Source of the DNA: Curvibacter sp.
Lineage (GTDB): Bacteria > Pseudomonadota > Gammaproteobacteria > Burkholderiales > Burkholderiaceae_C
Reading direction: 5' to 3'
DNA: 45,383 bases
Assembly: GCA_019233055.1 (NCBI GenBank)
Contig: JAFAMV010000123.1
Location: forward strand, 1-45,383
Within the stretch, counting starts at the first letter, position 1; every line of letters begins with the position of its first letter. The notes beneath the pieces are model-generated. The model did no database searches and was not told the DNA's origin. It saw only the letters and a program-made list of their open reading frames with translations. A program made the translations under genes and the position numbers. Shown here piece by piece: positions 15,498-24,257 of the stretch.

Positions 15498-16538
15498 TTA
15501 AGGCCCCGGCTTGCGGGCCAGCAGCAGCTGCCCGGCCACCGCCTGTCCGAGTTCCAGCCGCACCGGCAGGTCGGCGCTGCGCACGGTCACCAGGCCGGCG
15601 CCCTCCAGGTGGCGCGCAATTTCCCCACGGCGGTGCTGGTAGCGGCCCGTGGGGGCCAGCCGGTGGCCGGCTCCGGCATCGGTCTCGTCATCCGCCATCA
15701 GCTCGGTGCTGAGGATCAGATGGCCGCCAGGGCGCAGCGCCTGGCCGCAGCCGGCCAGCAGCGCTGCGGTGTCGCCGAAATACACCAGGGTGTCGGCCAG
15801 GACGATCAGGTCGTGGCAGGCCTGCAGGCCCTGCAGATGGGGCAGCAGGTCGGCCACCAGCAACTCGTCGTAGACGCCGCAGCGATGCGCCTCGTCGAGC
15901 ATGCGCGCCGACAGGTCGACGCCGATGAGCCGTGCGGCCCAGGGCCGCAGCAGCGGCCCGGCCAGGCCGGTGCCGCAGCCGGCGTCGAGCACCGACCATT
16001 GCGCAGGCAAGGGGTCCAGGGCCTGCAACCAGTCGGCCATCTGTTCGGGGATGCGGTAGCCGAGCTGGCGCAGGCGCTGGTTGAAATCGGGGGCGAAGGC
16101 ATCGAAGCTGCGCTGCACGAAGCCGGGGCTGGCGCGGTCCGGGGTGTCCTGACCGGTGAAGGCGGCGACGAAATGCCGGGCCACCGGGTTGTCGGGCTCG
16201 CGTGCCAGCCAGTCCCGGTAGACCTGGGCCGCTTCGGCGTGCCGGCCCAACAGGTAGAAGGCCAGGCCCCGCATGCGCGGCGGCTGGCCGTCGGCGGGCC
16301 GCAGCACATAGGCCTCGCAGGTGTAGCGGGCCCCTTCGAGCGCGAAGCCGTCGGCTTCCAGCCACTGGCCCAGTTGTTCGAGGGCGACTAGGGTGCCGGG
16401 CCGCAGTTTCAGCCACTCGCGCAGCAGCTGCACCGCCTCGGCGGGCCGGCCGCTCTGGCGCAGATGGCGGGCCTGACCCAGCACGGGGTCGAGGTGTTCT
16501 TCCAGGCACAGGCTTTGGGGGGTGTCGGGGGTGTCCAT
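15498..16538 (-). CDS. TPR-containing class I SAM-dependent methyltransferase
   Basis: 346 residues. Residues about 15-125 form TPR-like helical pairs (RQSGRPAEAVQLLREWLKLRPG, then FYLLGRHAEAAQVYRDWLAREP). From about 140 comes a class I methyltransferase fold with SAM motif I VLDAGCGTGL at 183-192, the acidic end of strand 2 at GVDLS, and LRPGGHLILSTE. Substrate is unknown; TPR-fused enzymes of this type may act on proteins or small acids. The Met at 16538 starts the conserved region; an alternative ATG at 16577 adds 13 residues, and neither has a good ribosome binding site. The DUF2252 gene follows 35 bp later. Confidence 0.87.
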   Translation of the reverse strand: MDTPDTPQSLCLEEHLDPVLGQARHLRQSGRPAEAVQLLREWLKLRPGTLVALEQLGQWLEADGFALEGARYTCEAYVLRPADGQPPRMRGLAFYLLGRHAEAAQVYRDWLAREPDNPVARHFVAAFTGQDTPDRASPGFVQRSFDAFAPDFNQRLRQLGYRIPEQMADWLQALDPLPAQWSVLDAGCGTGLAGPLLRPWAARLIGVDLSARMLDEAHRCGVYDELLVADLLPHLQGLQACHDLIVLADTLVYFGDTAALLAGCGQALRPGGHLILSTELMADDETDAGAGHRLAPTGRYQHRRGEIARHLEGAGLVTVRSADLPVRLELGQAVAGQLLLARKPGP

Positions 16539-16636
16539 GGCGTTTGGTCGGACCTGACCCGCCGAACTTACAGCCATTTGACGCCGACCGCCATCCGCCC
16601 CGCGTCAAGCTCTGGTGCGGGCCCCTGCCGGGGGCT

Positions 16637-18928
16637 TCAGGCCGCCGGCAGGGGCTGCGCCGCCACGGGCAGCCAGAGGGTCACGGTGGTGCCGCTGCCG
16701 TGCTCGCTGTGCAGCGTCATGTGGCCGCCCTGCAGTTCGACGATTTCCTTGACGATGCTCATGCCCAGGCCGGTGCCGGGGATGTTGCCCGAAGCGTCGG
16801 CGCGGTAGAAGCGCTCCCCGATGCGGGCCAGTTGGGCGGGCGTCATGCCGATGCCCTGGTCCTGGGTCTCGATGCCGACCAGTCGCTGGCCGTCGCGTTC
16901 GCCTGCGATGAGCCGCAGCGTCACGGCGCCGCCCTGGGGTGAGTACTTGTAGGCGTTGGAGACCACATTGCCCAGGGCCTGGGCGATCTTGTTGCGGTCG
17001 ACCTGCACCCAGACCGGGTCCGGGCCGGGTTCGAACGACGGCGCCGGCCGCTGCTCGGGCGGCTTGAAGTCGCGCAGCTGTGCCTTCACCAGGGCCCCCA
17101 GGTCCAGGACCTCGAGCTCGAAGTCCTTGCCGCGCCGGGCTTCGATGCGGGCGAGGTCGAGCAGCTCGTTGATGATGGCGATCATCAGCTCCGCCTGGCG
17201 GTGGATGGTGTCGATCAGGTCGGCCTGCATCTCGGGCCGCATCATGCGGTGCTTGAGCAGCTCGGCAAAGCCGTAGATGCTGGTCATCGGGGTGCGCAGT
17301 TCGTGGGCGGCGGTGGACAGGAACTCGCTCTTCATGCGGTCCACCTCGGTCTCGTGGGTCACGTCGCGCAGCGACAGCACCTGCGAGATCAGTTCGGTGC
17401 TGCCCTGGCGCAGGTTCAGCGTCAGGATGCGTTGCTCGGGGCGTTCCAATTCGATGGTGGTGCGGGGCGGGATCTCGCCGTCCTCCGCCTGGCGCAGTTC
17501 GCGGCGCAACTGCTCGAAGCCCCGCCAGTGCTGGCCTGGGCTGCATTGCTGCAGCAGCAGGCCCTCGATGACGGTCTCGGTCTGCCCCAGGACCTGCTCG
17601 GCGCACAGGCCGGTGAGCCGGGTGAACGCCGGGCTCAGGTAGTTGGCCCGATGCTGGCCGTCAAACGAGACAAAGCCGTCCGGGCTGAGGTCGACGATGG
17701 CGCCCAACTGGCCGCCATGGATCTGCAGGCGCTTCACCAGCTCTGCGATGCCTTTGGAAATCGCCTCCAGATCGTCGCCGCCCTGCGACACCAGGGGCGC
17801 CTGGGCGTCCTGCGTCAGTCCGTCGAGCACCCGACGCAGTGATTCGAGGGCCTTGGCGCGCGATTTCAGCTCGGCGCTCAGGCGCAGGTCCAGCTCGTGC
17901 TGTTCGCTCATGTCGCGGCAGGCCAGCACATAGCCTTCGGTCTGCTGTTCGGGCGAGGGGATGGCCGACAGGGTGGTGTCGACCACGCGCTGCTGTCCCT
18001 GGCTGTCGCGCAGGGTGCGGCGCCGGCCGCGCCAGGGCTTGAGCGCCTGCTGGGCCGGCAGCACATGGGGCAGCAGGCGCGAGATCGGCTGTCCCAGCAC
18101 TTCGCCCAGGCCCAGTCCGAGCATGTCGCAGGCGGCCGGATTGGCCAGCACCACGACCCCATGGGCATCGAGTGTCCAGACCCCGTCGGCGATCGCGCCC
18201 AGCGTCACCGAGGCGCGGTTGCGCTGCGACTGCAGGCTGGCGGCGGTGCGTCCCAGCACCTCGAAGGTTTCCCGGAATTCGGCCGGCGCCCGTTCGGCCG
18301 CCTGCAGGGCCGGCGAGCTGTTGCCGCTTTGCATCGCACGCTCCAGCTCATGGAGGTTCTGCACGTGACCCAGCCAGCGGCCGAGCAGGTAGCGGATCAC
18401 CAGCAGGCCGCTGGCGATGGCGACCAGCGCGCACAGCAGGGCGGCGCGGATCTCGACCCACAGATGGCCGGCGATGCTCTGGGTGTCGAAGCTCAGGCGC
18501 AGCAGGCCGTAGTCGTGCCCGCCGGCCGAGAGCGGCAGATTCACATCGTAGAGGCGGGCCTGCACCATGCGGCTGAGCACCTGAGGTGGATCGCCCGCCG
18601 GGCTGTTGCGCTCCTCGGCCCCGATCACATGGCCTTGGGTGTCGATGAAGCGTGCCGTCAGCAGTTGGGAGTGCTGGACGGCACTGGTCAGCATGTGGCG
18701 GATCGAATCGTAGTCGCCCACCACGGCGCTGTCGGTGACGACGGGCGCCAGGATGTTGGCCAGCGCGTCGCCGCGCAACTGTTCGTCGTCGAGGACATCG
18801 CTGAGCTGGTAGCGCGAGAACAGCGCCAGCCCGGCCAGCACGAAGCCCGACAGGGTGAAGGTGAAGAGCGCGTAGACCCGCGCGACCAGCGAGCGGGGAA
18901 TCAGGCGACTCAGGAGCGGTGTGGACAT
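16637..18928 (-). CDS. Hybrid-free sensor histidine kinase with two PAS domains
   Basis: 763 residues, inner membrane. Helices at about 18-38 and 161-183 flank a periplasmic sensor region of some 120 residues. Two PAS domains follow (about 238-340 and 405-525). HisKA has the phosphorylated His at 542 in TAAHELRTPM, and the HATPase has N box NVVSNAYKYS, G1 DQGIGM and G2 GTGLGMSIV near the C-terminus. There is no receiver domain. The gene starts 6 bp after a PhnD-like binding protein, which probably delivers the ligand signal to the periplasmic domain. No response regulator is encoded in this window, so the output partner is elsewhere. Confidence 0.93.
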   Translation of the reverse strand: MSTPLLSRLIPRSLVARVYALFTFTLSGFVLAGLALFSRYQLSDVLDDEQLRGDALANILAPVVTDSAVVGDYDSIRHMLTSAVQHSQLLTARFIDTQGHVIGAEERNSPAGDPPQVLSRMVQARLYDVNLPLSAGGHDYGLLRLSFDTQSIAGHLWVEIRAALLCALVAIASGLLVIRYLLGRWLGHVQNLHELERAMQSGNSSPALQAAERAPAEFRETFEVLGRTAASLQSQRNRASVTLGAIADGVWTLDAHGVVVLANPAACDMLGLGLGEVLGQPISRLLPHVLPAQQALKPWRGRRRTLRDSQGQQRVVDTTLSAIPSPEQQTEGYVLACRDMSEQHELDLRLSAELKSRAKALESLRRVLDGLTQDAQAPLVSQGGDDLEAISKGIAELVKRLQIHGGQLGAIVDLSPDGFVSFDGQHRANYLSPAFTRLTGLCAEQVLGQTETVIEGLLLQQCSPGQHWRGFEQLRRELRQAEDGEIPPRTTIELERPEQRILTLNLRQGSTELISQVLSLRDVTHETEVDRMKSEFLSTAAHELRTPMTSIYGFAELLKHRMMRPEMQADLIDTIHRQAELMIAIINELLDLARIEARRGKDFELEVLDLGALVKAQLRDFKPPEQRPAPSFEPGPDPVWVQVDRNKIAQALGNVVSNAYKYSPQGGAVTLRLIAGERDGQRLVGIETQDQGIGMTPAQLARIGERFYRADASGNIPGTGLGMSIVKEIVELQGGHMTLHSEHGSGTTVTLWLPVAAQPLPAA

Positions 18929-18934
18929 GGGGCC

Positions 18935-19816
18935 TCAGCGCAGGGCCGGTGGGGCGTTGCGATAGAAATCCCGGTAGCTGCGGTATTCGCTGCCGTCCGA
19001 GGGCACGAAGACGGCATCGGGCCCGAGGCCGACCTGGGCCGAGGCCTTGCGCAGCACCTCGCGGCCCTGGGGGTCCTGGCCCATGCCGAGAAAAGCCTGG
19101 GCCACCGCCTGCAGCGTCCTGTCCGGCACGCCCGAGGAGGCCATCAGGGCCAGGTCGTACAGCGGCGGCGAGGACCACAGCACCCGCAACTGCTTTCCTT
19201 CGCGGCGGGCATAGCCTTCGGCCAGTTGCGAATTGGCACCGGCCGCCGCCGCCTTGCCGCTGAGCAACTGCGCGAAGGCTGCGTCCGAATTCCCGCTGAA
19301 CACCGTGTTCACATGGATGCCGGCGGTGCTCAGATGGGCCGCCGGAAACTTGTAGGCCACCAGGGCCTCGGGGCCCGGGTACACGACATCCCTGCCTTCG
19401 AGCTGGCGCTCGTCGCGCAGGGGCGAGTCGGCCGGCACCACGATCTGCCCCCGCACCGACGGCGTCTGGCGGCGCCCGAAGACGCGCCAGCCGAGCTTTT
19501 CGCGCTCCGGGCTGAACAGGTGGTTGGAGAACACGAAATCCACCTCCCGCGCCAGCACATAGGCGGTGGTGTCGGCCGAGGTGCGCCCGATCTTCAGCTG
19601 CAGCTGGACGCCGCTTTTCTCGGAGACATATTCCATGATGGGGTTCCAGTAGGCGGCTGTCAGGCTGATGCCGTACTGGTTCACCGGAGAAAAGCGGTAG
19701 ACACGGGCCTCGTCGGCCCAGCCGGGCGCGGCGCCGGTCCACAGCAGCAGGCCCAGCAGGCCTGCCACCCCTCGTCGCGGCCAGGCCGGATCGCGACGCA
19801 AATTGAGAACACCCAT
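18935..19816 (-). CDS. PhnD-like periplasmic binding protein (phosphate/phosphonate-type)
   Basis: 293 residues with an N-terminal signal peptide (hydrophobic stretch about 16-31, cleavage near GWADEA). The family shows in RFSPVNQYGISLTAAYWNPIM, the segment VDFVFSN, VVYPGPEALVAYKF and QLLSGKAAAAG. Members bind phosphonates or other anions for ABC uptake, but no ATPase or permease gene is adjacent. The neighbour 6 bp downstream is a histidine kinase, so it most likely serves as a soluble sensor subunit. A 7-bp-arm dyad lies upstream at 19840-19858. Confidence 0.9.
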   Translation of the reverse strand: MGVLNLRRDPAWPRRGVAGLLGLLLWTGAAPGWADEARVYRFSPVNQYGISLTAAYWNPIMEYVSEKSGVQLQLKIGRTSADTTAYVLAREVDFVFSNHLFSPEREKLGWRVFGRRQTPSVRGQIVVPADSPLRDERQLEGRDVVYPGPEALVAYKFPAAHLSTAGIHVNTVFSGNSDAAFAQLLSGKAAAAGANSQLAEGYARREGKQLRVLWSSPPLYDLALMASSGVPDRTLQAVAQAFLGMGQDPQGREVLRKASAQVGLGPDAVFVPSDGSEYRSYRDFYRNAPPALR

Positions 19817-19839
19817 GCACGAACTCCGTTGGACTGCTG

Positions 19840-19858
19840 CAGTTACTTATGGTAACTG
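19840..19858. promoter_or_regulatory. Dyad CAGTTAC-N5-GTAACTG upstream of the binding protein/kinase pair
   Basis: Perfect 7-bp arms with spacer TTATG, centred 33 bp before the ATG of the PhnD-like gene. It may be an operator for the sensor operon. No flanking -35/-10 pair with good match was found on the minus strand. Confidence 0.5.
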
Positions 19859-19899
19859 TGCTGCAACGGCCCCTGGGCAGAGGGGGGCTCCCTCGCCGT

Positions 19900-21093
19900 T
19901 CAGCCCGGGTTCAGTCGGGTGGCCCGGCGCGCCATCTCGACCCAGTACGCAGCGCCGATGCCCAGCAGGTCATCGTGGAAGTCGTAGGCCGCATTGTGCA
20001 GGGGAGGATTGGCCCCGTCGCGGGCGGCGCCGAGCAGGACATAGGCCCCGGGGCAGTGCTCCAACAGGAACGCAAAGTCCTCCGAGCCGCTGCGGGGGGC
20101 GCAATGGGCGTCGACCTTGTCCGATCCCAGGACTGTCTCGGCCACCTGGACCGCCAATGCCGTCTCTGCGGGCGTGTTGACGCAGGCCGGATATCCGGCA
20201 AAAAAGGAGACCGTGGTCCGGCAGCCGTAGGAGACCTCCAGCCCCTGGCACAGGTCGAGGATCCGTTGGCGGGCCTGCGTGGCCGTCTTGCTGTTCAACG
20301 CCCGGCAGGTTCCGCGCAGCACGACCTGGTCGGGCAGGACATTCCAGCTGGCCCCGGCATGGAATTGGGTGACGCTGACGACCAGGCTGTCGGCGGCCGG
20401 GATGTTGCGACTCACGATGGTCTGCAGGTCTCCCACCAGACGGGCCGCCACCACGATGGCATCCACGCCGGCCTCGGGTTGGGCGGCGTGGGAGCCTTTT
20501 CCGGTGACGGCGATCTCGAAGGTCTCCGAATGGGAGGTGATCGGGCCGGTTCGCGTGGACAGGGTCCCGAAAGGCAGGTTGGGGGCGTTGTGCAAGGCAA
20601 ACACCGCTTGGCAGGGGAAGCGCTCGAACAGTCCGTCGCGGACCATTTCGCGTCCCCCACCGGCATGTTCCTCGGCCGGCTGGAAAATGAAATGCACCGT
20701 GCCATTCAGGCCGGGGTCTTGCGCCAGATGGCTGGCCGCACCGAGCAGCATGGCGGTATGACCGTCATGGCCGCAGGCGTGCATCTTGCCGGGCACGACG
20801 GAACCATGAGGGCGTCCAGCCACCTCTTCGATGTCCAGGGCATCCATGTCGGCGCGCAATCCGATCGCAGGGCCGGGGCCGCGTCGCAACGTGGCCACCA
20901 CCCCGGTCTTTGCGAGGCCTCGGTGCACCTCCAGCCCCATGTTCTGCAACAGGCCTGCAACGATCTGGGAGGTCCGGAATTCCTCGAAAGCCGTTTCCGG
21001 ATGGGCGTGCAGATCGCGTCGCCAATGGCGCATCTGCTCCAACAGAGCATTGGGCAGGGGCCGGGATGAAGGGGTTGGTGAGGTCGTCGACAT
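19900..21093 (-). CDS. M20 family metal-dependent amidohydrolase (hippurate hydrolase/IAA-amino-acid hydrolase type)
   Basis: 397 residues, cytoplasmic. Metal-site motifs are ACGHDGHT with C107 and H109, E141-E142 in QPAEEH, H168 in ALHNAPN, and a C-terminal PPLHNAAYDF. Lid/dimer domain segments such as GKGSHAAQPEAGVDAI are present. The enzyme hydrolyses N-acyl amino acids or related amides; the exact substrate is unknown. It is divergent from a LysR regulator across 193 bp with a LysR-type box, and a Bug-type receptor lies beyond that regulator, suggesting uptake and cleavage of one compound. Codon use is less GC-biased than in surrounding genes. Confidence 0.93.
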   Translation of the reverse strand: MSTTSPTPSSRPLPNALLEQMRHWRRDLHAHPETAFEEFRTSQIVAGLLQNMGLEVHRGLAKTGVVATLRRGPGPAIGLRADMDALDIEEVAGRPHGSVVPGKMHACGHDGHTAMLLGAASHLAQDPGLNGTVHFIFQPAEEHAGGGREMVRDGLFERFPCQAVFALHNAPNLPFGTLSTRTGPITSHSETFEIAVTGKGSHAAQPEAGVDAIVVAARLVGDLQTIVSRNIPAADSLVVSVTQFHAGASWNVLPDQVVLRGTCRALNSKTATQARQRILDLCQGLEVSYGCRTTVSFFAGYPACVNTPAETALAVQVAETVLGSDKVDAHCAPRSGSEDFAFLLEHCPGAYVLLGAARDGANPPLHNAAYDFHDDLLGIGAAYWVEMARRATRLNPG

Positions 21094-21219
21094 GGGGGGC
21101 TTTCATGGGCGGGTGACGGGGCTTCACGGGGCTGTGCCAGCCAGGGGTGCGGAGCCTCCTGCGCCGGATTCTTCAAGTCACAACTGTTCGCATCAATGAC
21201 AGTTCCATGGACGATTCAT

Positions 21220-21232
21220 TGCGTTTGACGCA
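21220..21232. promoter_or_regulatory. LysR-type box TGCGT-TTG-ACGCA (T-N11-A)
   Basis: A perfect 5-bp-arm dyad with the T-N11-A form of LysR-family binding sites. It is 54 bp upstream of the LysR start and 126 bp upstream of the amidohydrolase start, a usual position for a site controlling both genes. Confidence 0.65.
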
Positions 21233-21286
21233 GCGATTGAATCGACCGACGCGGCAATATGCAGGGGTCAACGGGGGAAGGTTGCC

Positions 21287-22195
21287 ATGGAAGATTTCTG
21301 GGCCCACAAGCGTTTGCAATGCCTTTTACAGGTCATCGAGACGGGATCGGTTCGCGCTGCCGCCGAGCAGTTGCAGACAGACCCTTCGGCGGTCAGCCGC
21401 TCGATCGCGCGGCTGGAGGAGCAATTGGGATTGCGCCTGCTGGAAAAGCGCGGACGAGGAGTCGTTCCGACGGACGCTGGGAAGGCCCTGTCATTTTTCG
21501 CCATGCGTCAGCAGGACCTTCAGGGCGACTTCATGAAAGAGGTCGAACGGATCAAGCAGGCCCGCGCAGGCAGCGTCAATCTGGTCTTTGGAGAGGGTTT
21601 CATCGACTGGGTGTTCAGCGGCATCCTGGCGCCTTTTTTGATGAGCCATCCCGATATCCGATGCCAGATCCAGATCGAGGGGACGGCAGAAACCATTCGG
21701 CGCATCGTCGAGGAGGAGTCCGATTTCGGGCTGGTCTTCCAGCCTCCCTCGGATGTGCGGCTGCGTTCCCACTATTCGCGCAGGGCACCGATTCGCGTCC
21801 ATGTCCATCGAAGCCATGATCTGGCACGCTTGCGCCGACCGGTCCAGTTCCAGGACCTGTTGCCCTACCAGGGGGCTTCGCTGGGCGACGAGTTCGGCGT
21901 GCGCAAGCAGGTCGACATGGCGGAACTCGATGAGCGGGTCAGGCTCCGTCCGATGTTGCTCACCAACTCGTTCCGGGTGCTCTGGCAGTTCGCCATGGCC
22001 GGCATCGGCTATGTGATGAGTCCGAGATCCCAGCCCTTCAAAGGCAGCGAATTCAAGGCGATGGTGTCGCTGCCCTTGGCCAATCCCCTGCTCAACAGCA
22101 GCTTCATCCACGTGGTCAGCCGAAGCGGTCGTTATCTTTCGCCGATCGCCAACAAGATGCTGAGCCATGTGGTCCGTGGCATGCCGCCGACCTGA
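21287..22195 (+). CDS. LysR-family transcriptional regulator
   Basis: 302 residues. The winged helix is at about residues 5-64 (RLQCLLQVIETGSVRAAAEQL, then PSAVSRSIARLEEQLGLRLLEK), followed by the periplasmic-binding-like effector domain. The ATG at 21287 gives the normal LysR length. It is divergent from the M20 amidohydrolase and tandem with the Bug receptor gene 116 bp downstream, so it probably controls both in response to the substrate or its product. Codon use is less GC-rich, as in its two neighbours. Confidence 0.93.
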   Translation: MEDFWAHKRLQCLLQVIETGSVRAAAEQLQTDPSAVSRSIARLEEQLGLRLLEKRGRGVVPTDAGKALSFFAMRQQDLQGDFMKEVERIKQARAGSVNLVFGEGFIDWVFSGILAPFLMSHPDIRCQIQIEGTAETIRRIVEEESDFGLVFQPPSDVRLRSHYSRRAPIRVHVHRSHDLARLRRPVQFQDLLPYQGASLGDEFGVRKQVDMAELDERVRLRPMLLTNSFRVLWQFAMAGIGYVMSPRSQPFKGSEFKAMVSLPLANPLLNSSFIHVVSRSGRYLSPIANKMLSHVVRGMPPT

Positions 22196-22311
22196 CGGCT
22201 GTCGATCGTTGCGCATGGCGCATGCATACGGCCCCCGCGAAGCATTGAAGCCATTCCCCCTTCGTTCCTAGACTGGCGCCAGCCATTCCGGCAGACCGTC
22301 CATGGGAGAGC

Positions 22312-23370
22312 ATGATGAAGACCCCCTCAATCCCCCGCGCCGTTCCTGGCAAAGTCCCATGGCGCGGAGGCGAAGCCTCGTCCGGCCTGCGTCGACGCCG
22401 GTTTGTGGCTTCCCTGGCATTGGCCCCGCTGCTGGGCAACCATGCCAATGCCGGCCCCGTGCGTTTTCCGGAGCTCAAGCCGCTGACCTTGGTGGTCCCC
22501 TATCCGGCAGGGGGCGCCAGCGACGCGGCGGCGCGCATCCTCAACGGTCCGATCGGTGAGGCCTTGGGTCAGCAGGTCCTGGTCGAGAATGTCGCCGGGG
22601 GAACCGGGGTCTTGGCGGCCCGCCGGATTTTGAACAGCCCGGCAGACGGCTATGCCTTTCTCCATGGCTCGGTCAATGAGATCATCCTGCCGCCCTTGCT
22701 GAACCGGGACCTGAAGTTCCAGCCCGAGGACTTCAGGCTGGTACAGCCCCTGTCTTCCACCACCATCGTGCTGGTGAGCCGGCCCGATCTGCCGGTCTCG
22801 AGCTTTGATCAATTCATCGGCCTGGCGAAGGCGCGGGGCAGACAAGGATTGACCTTCGGCAGCGTCGGTGTGGGATCCCTCTATCACCTGATCACCGAAG
22901 ACCTCGCCCACCGCATCGGCGCCCAATTCCTGCATGTGCCGTACAAGGGCGGTGCGCCGGTGCTGCAGGACCTGGGCGGCGGGCAGATCGATTTTGCGAT
23001 CCTGGCCTACCAACTCAATATGGAGGGCATGGCCCAGATCGGGCGGTTGAAACTGATCACCAGCCTTTCGCGTCAATTGCCCTTGCCGCTGAGGCATCTC
23101 CCCACCATCGATCAAAGCCGCAACCTGCCGGATTTCGAGTACGAGATCGGGGGCGGCTACTACGTCCGGCATGACACGCCGGGCGAAGCGCTCGATCTGC
23201 TGAGAGAGGCGGTGGGAAAGGCGATTTCCATTCCGGCTGTCCGGTCGCGATTGGAAGCCGAAGGCCGGAATGTGATGCAGCCCATGTCCCAGGTCGAGGC
23301 CGACCAATACCACCGGGCCATGGTCCGGCGGCAGAAAGAACTGATCCGGCGCATCGGCGTTCCCGCCTGA
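22312..23370 (+). CDS. Bug-family tripartite tricarboxylate-type solute-binding receptor
   Basis: 352 residues. The N-terminus has an arginine run (RRRRFVASLAL, about 27-37) before a hydrophobic stretch and ANA, which resembles a Tat signal. The mature part has Bug hallmarks: VVPYPAGGASDAAARI, VENVAGGTGVLAARRI, ADGYAFLHG, FLHVPYKGGAPVLQDL and GGQIDFAI. Such periplasmic receptors usually feed TctAB-type carriers or act in sensing; no tctA or tctB is adjacent, which is typical of the very expanded Bug family in Burkholderiales. An ATG one codon later would also serve as start. Confidence 0.93.
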   Translation: MMKTPSIPRAVPGKVPWRGGEASSGLRRRRFVASLALAPLLGNHANAGPVRFPELKPLTLVVPYPAGGASDAAARILNGPIGEALGQQVLVENVAGGTGVLAARRILNSPADGYAFLHGSVNEIILPPLLNRDLKFQPEDFRLVQPLSSTTIVLVSRPDLPVSSFDQFIGLAKARGRQGLTFGSVGVGSLYHLITEDLAHRIGAQFLHVPYKGGAPVLQDLGGGQIDFAILAYQLNMEGMAQIGRLKLITSLSRQLPLPLRHLPTIDQSRNLPDFEYEIGGGYYVRHDTPGEALDLLREAVGKAISIPAVRSRLEAEGRNVMQPMSQVEADQYHRAMVRRQKELIRRIGVPA

Positions 23371-23499
23371 GCCGCGTGGGTTTCCACGCCGCCTGTGGTT
23401 CTGAGATATTGCCGGTTCTCTGCTGGTGAGAGGCGCTCTGTGGTCACCGCTGTGCACGCGTCCCTGGTCACCGAGGGCCGCCTGTTGGATCGCCTGCTC
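23371..23499. other. Convergent intergenic region, nothing recognised
   Basis: The 129 bp between the Bug receptor stop and the stop of the DUF962 gene hold no gene and no hairpin with a T-run that I can recognise. Confidence 0.5.
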
Positions 23500-24024
23500 T
23501 CAAGGGGCGGCACCGGATCTGCTGCGCACCGGACCAGCGGCTTCGTCGATGCTGGCCTTCAGGGCCTGGCAACGGCCCAGCGCAAACAGCAGTTCCGCGA
23601 CCACGAACATCGGCCCGACCAGCAGGCCGACGAGGTCGTCGACGAAGGCGGGTTTGCGGCCCTCATAGAAATGCCCGAGGAACTGGATCAGCCAGCCGAG
23701 CACGAACAGGCCCAGACCCCAGCCCAGCCATTGGATCCAGTCTCCGGTCGCCAAAGGCTGGGCCAGCGCCACCAGCAGGCCGACCGCCACACTCACCCCC
23801 CACTCCACCGCACCCAGCCCCAGCCGCAGGTACCAGGCCGTGGCAACGGCCCAGGCCAGCCAACTCGCGTTCAGCGACCAGCCTCCCAGGTCGATGCGTG
23901 CGCGGGCGAGCAACACCGCCACGGCCAGCACGATCATCGGGATGCCGAGGAGGTGGGTGGCGATGTTGCGTGGGTCCCGGTGGTAGCGGGCGTATTGGAT
24001 CAGCAGGGAAAGGCTGGTCTTCAT
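23500..24024 (-). CDS. DUF962/Mpo1-like membrane protein
   Basis: 174 residues with four hydrophobic segments. Family motifs are the N-terminal YARYHRDPRNIATHLLGIP and IQFLGHFYEGRKPAFVDDL (about 113-131). The His residues in these motifs match the conserved metal-binding set of yeast Mpo1, an Fe(II)-dependent dioxygenase that shortens 2-hydroxy fatty acids. A role in lipid alpha-oxidation here is inference. AGGAG precedes the ATG at 24024. It is convergent with the Bug gene and separated by 233 bp from the next LysR gene. Confidence 0.87.
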   Translation of the reverse strand: MKTSLSLLIQYARYHRDPRNIATHLLGIPMIVLAVAVLLARARIDLGGWSLNASWLAWAVATAWYLRLGLGAVEWGVSVAVGLLVALAQPLATGDWIQWLGWGLGLFVLGWLIQFLGHFYEGRKPAFVDDLVGLLVGPMFVVAELLFALGRCQALKASIDEAAGPVRSRSGAAP

Positions 24025-24257
24025 GGGGGCTCCTGGGCGGACGGATGCCGCATATTAGAGACGCAGCACATTGACGCCTGTCAAGCCCGGGACCGGCAGG
24101 GGCCGGCCCTGCAGCAGAACGCGGCGCAGATCGAGGCGTGTGCCGCCGCCGCCCAGAACCGGGCTTGCAGGTCGAACGCCTGAGCGACCTGATGGCCCGT
24201 TCCCGCATCCGCTGACGCCACCTTCCTCTAGCCCGCCCCTGGCCCCGACAGACCGAT
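24025..24257. other. Intergenic region with possible gene remnant
   Basis: No intact gene is present. On the plus strand one frame reads PALQQNAAQIEACAAAAQNRA and the next frame continues as LQVERLSDLMARSRIR and stops near 24216. Together they look like one helical C-terminus broken by a one-base shift near 24168. Family not recognised. Confidence 0.3.

Noticed and set aside
18348..19820. 490-codon minus-strand frame over the PhnD-like/kinase junction
   Set aside because: Out-of-frame translation rich in Arg, Pro and Gly. The correct frames carry a signal peptide, binding-protein motifs and kinase motifs.
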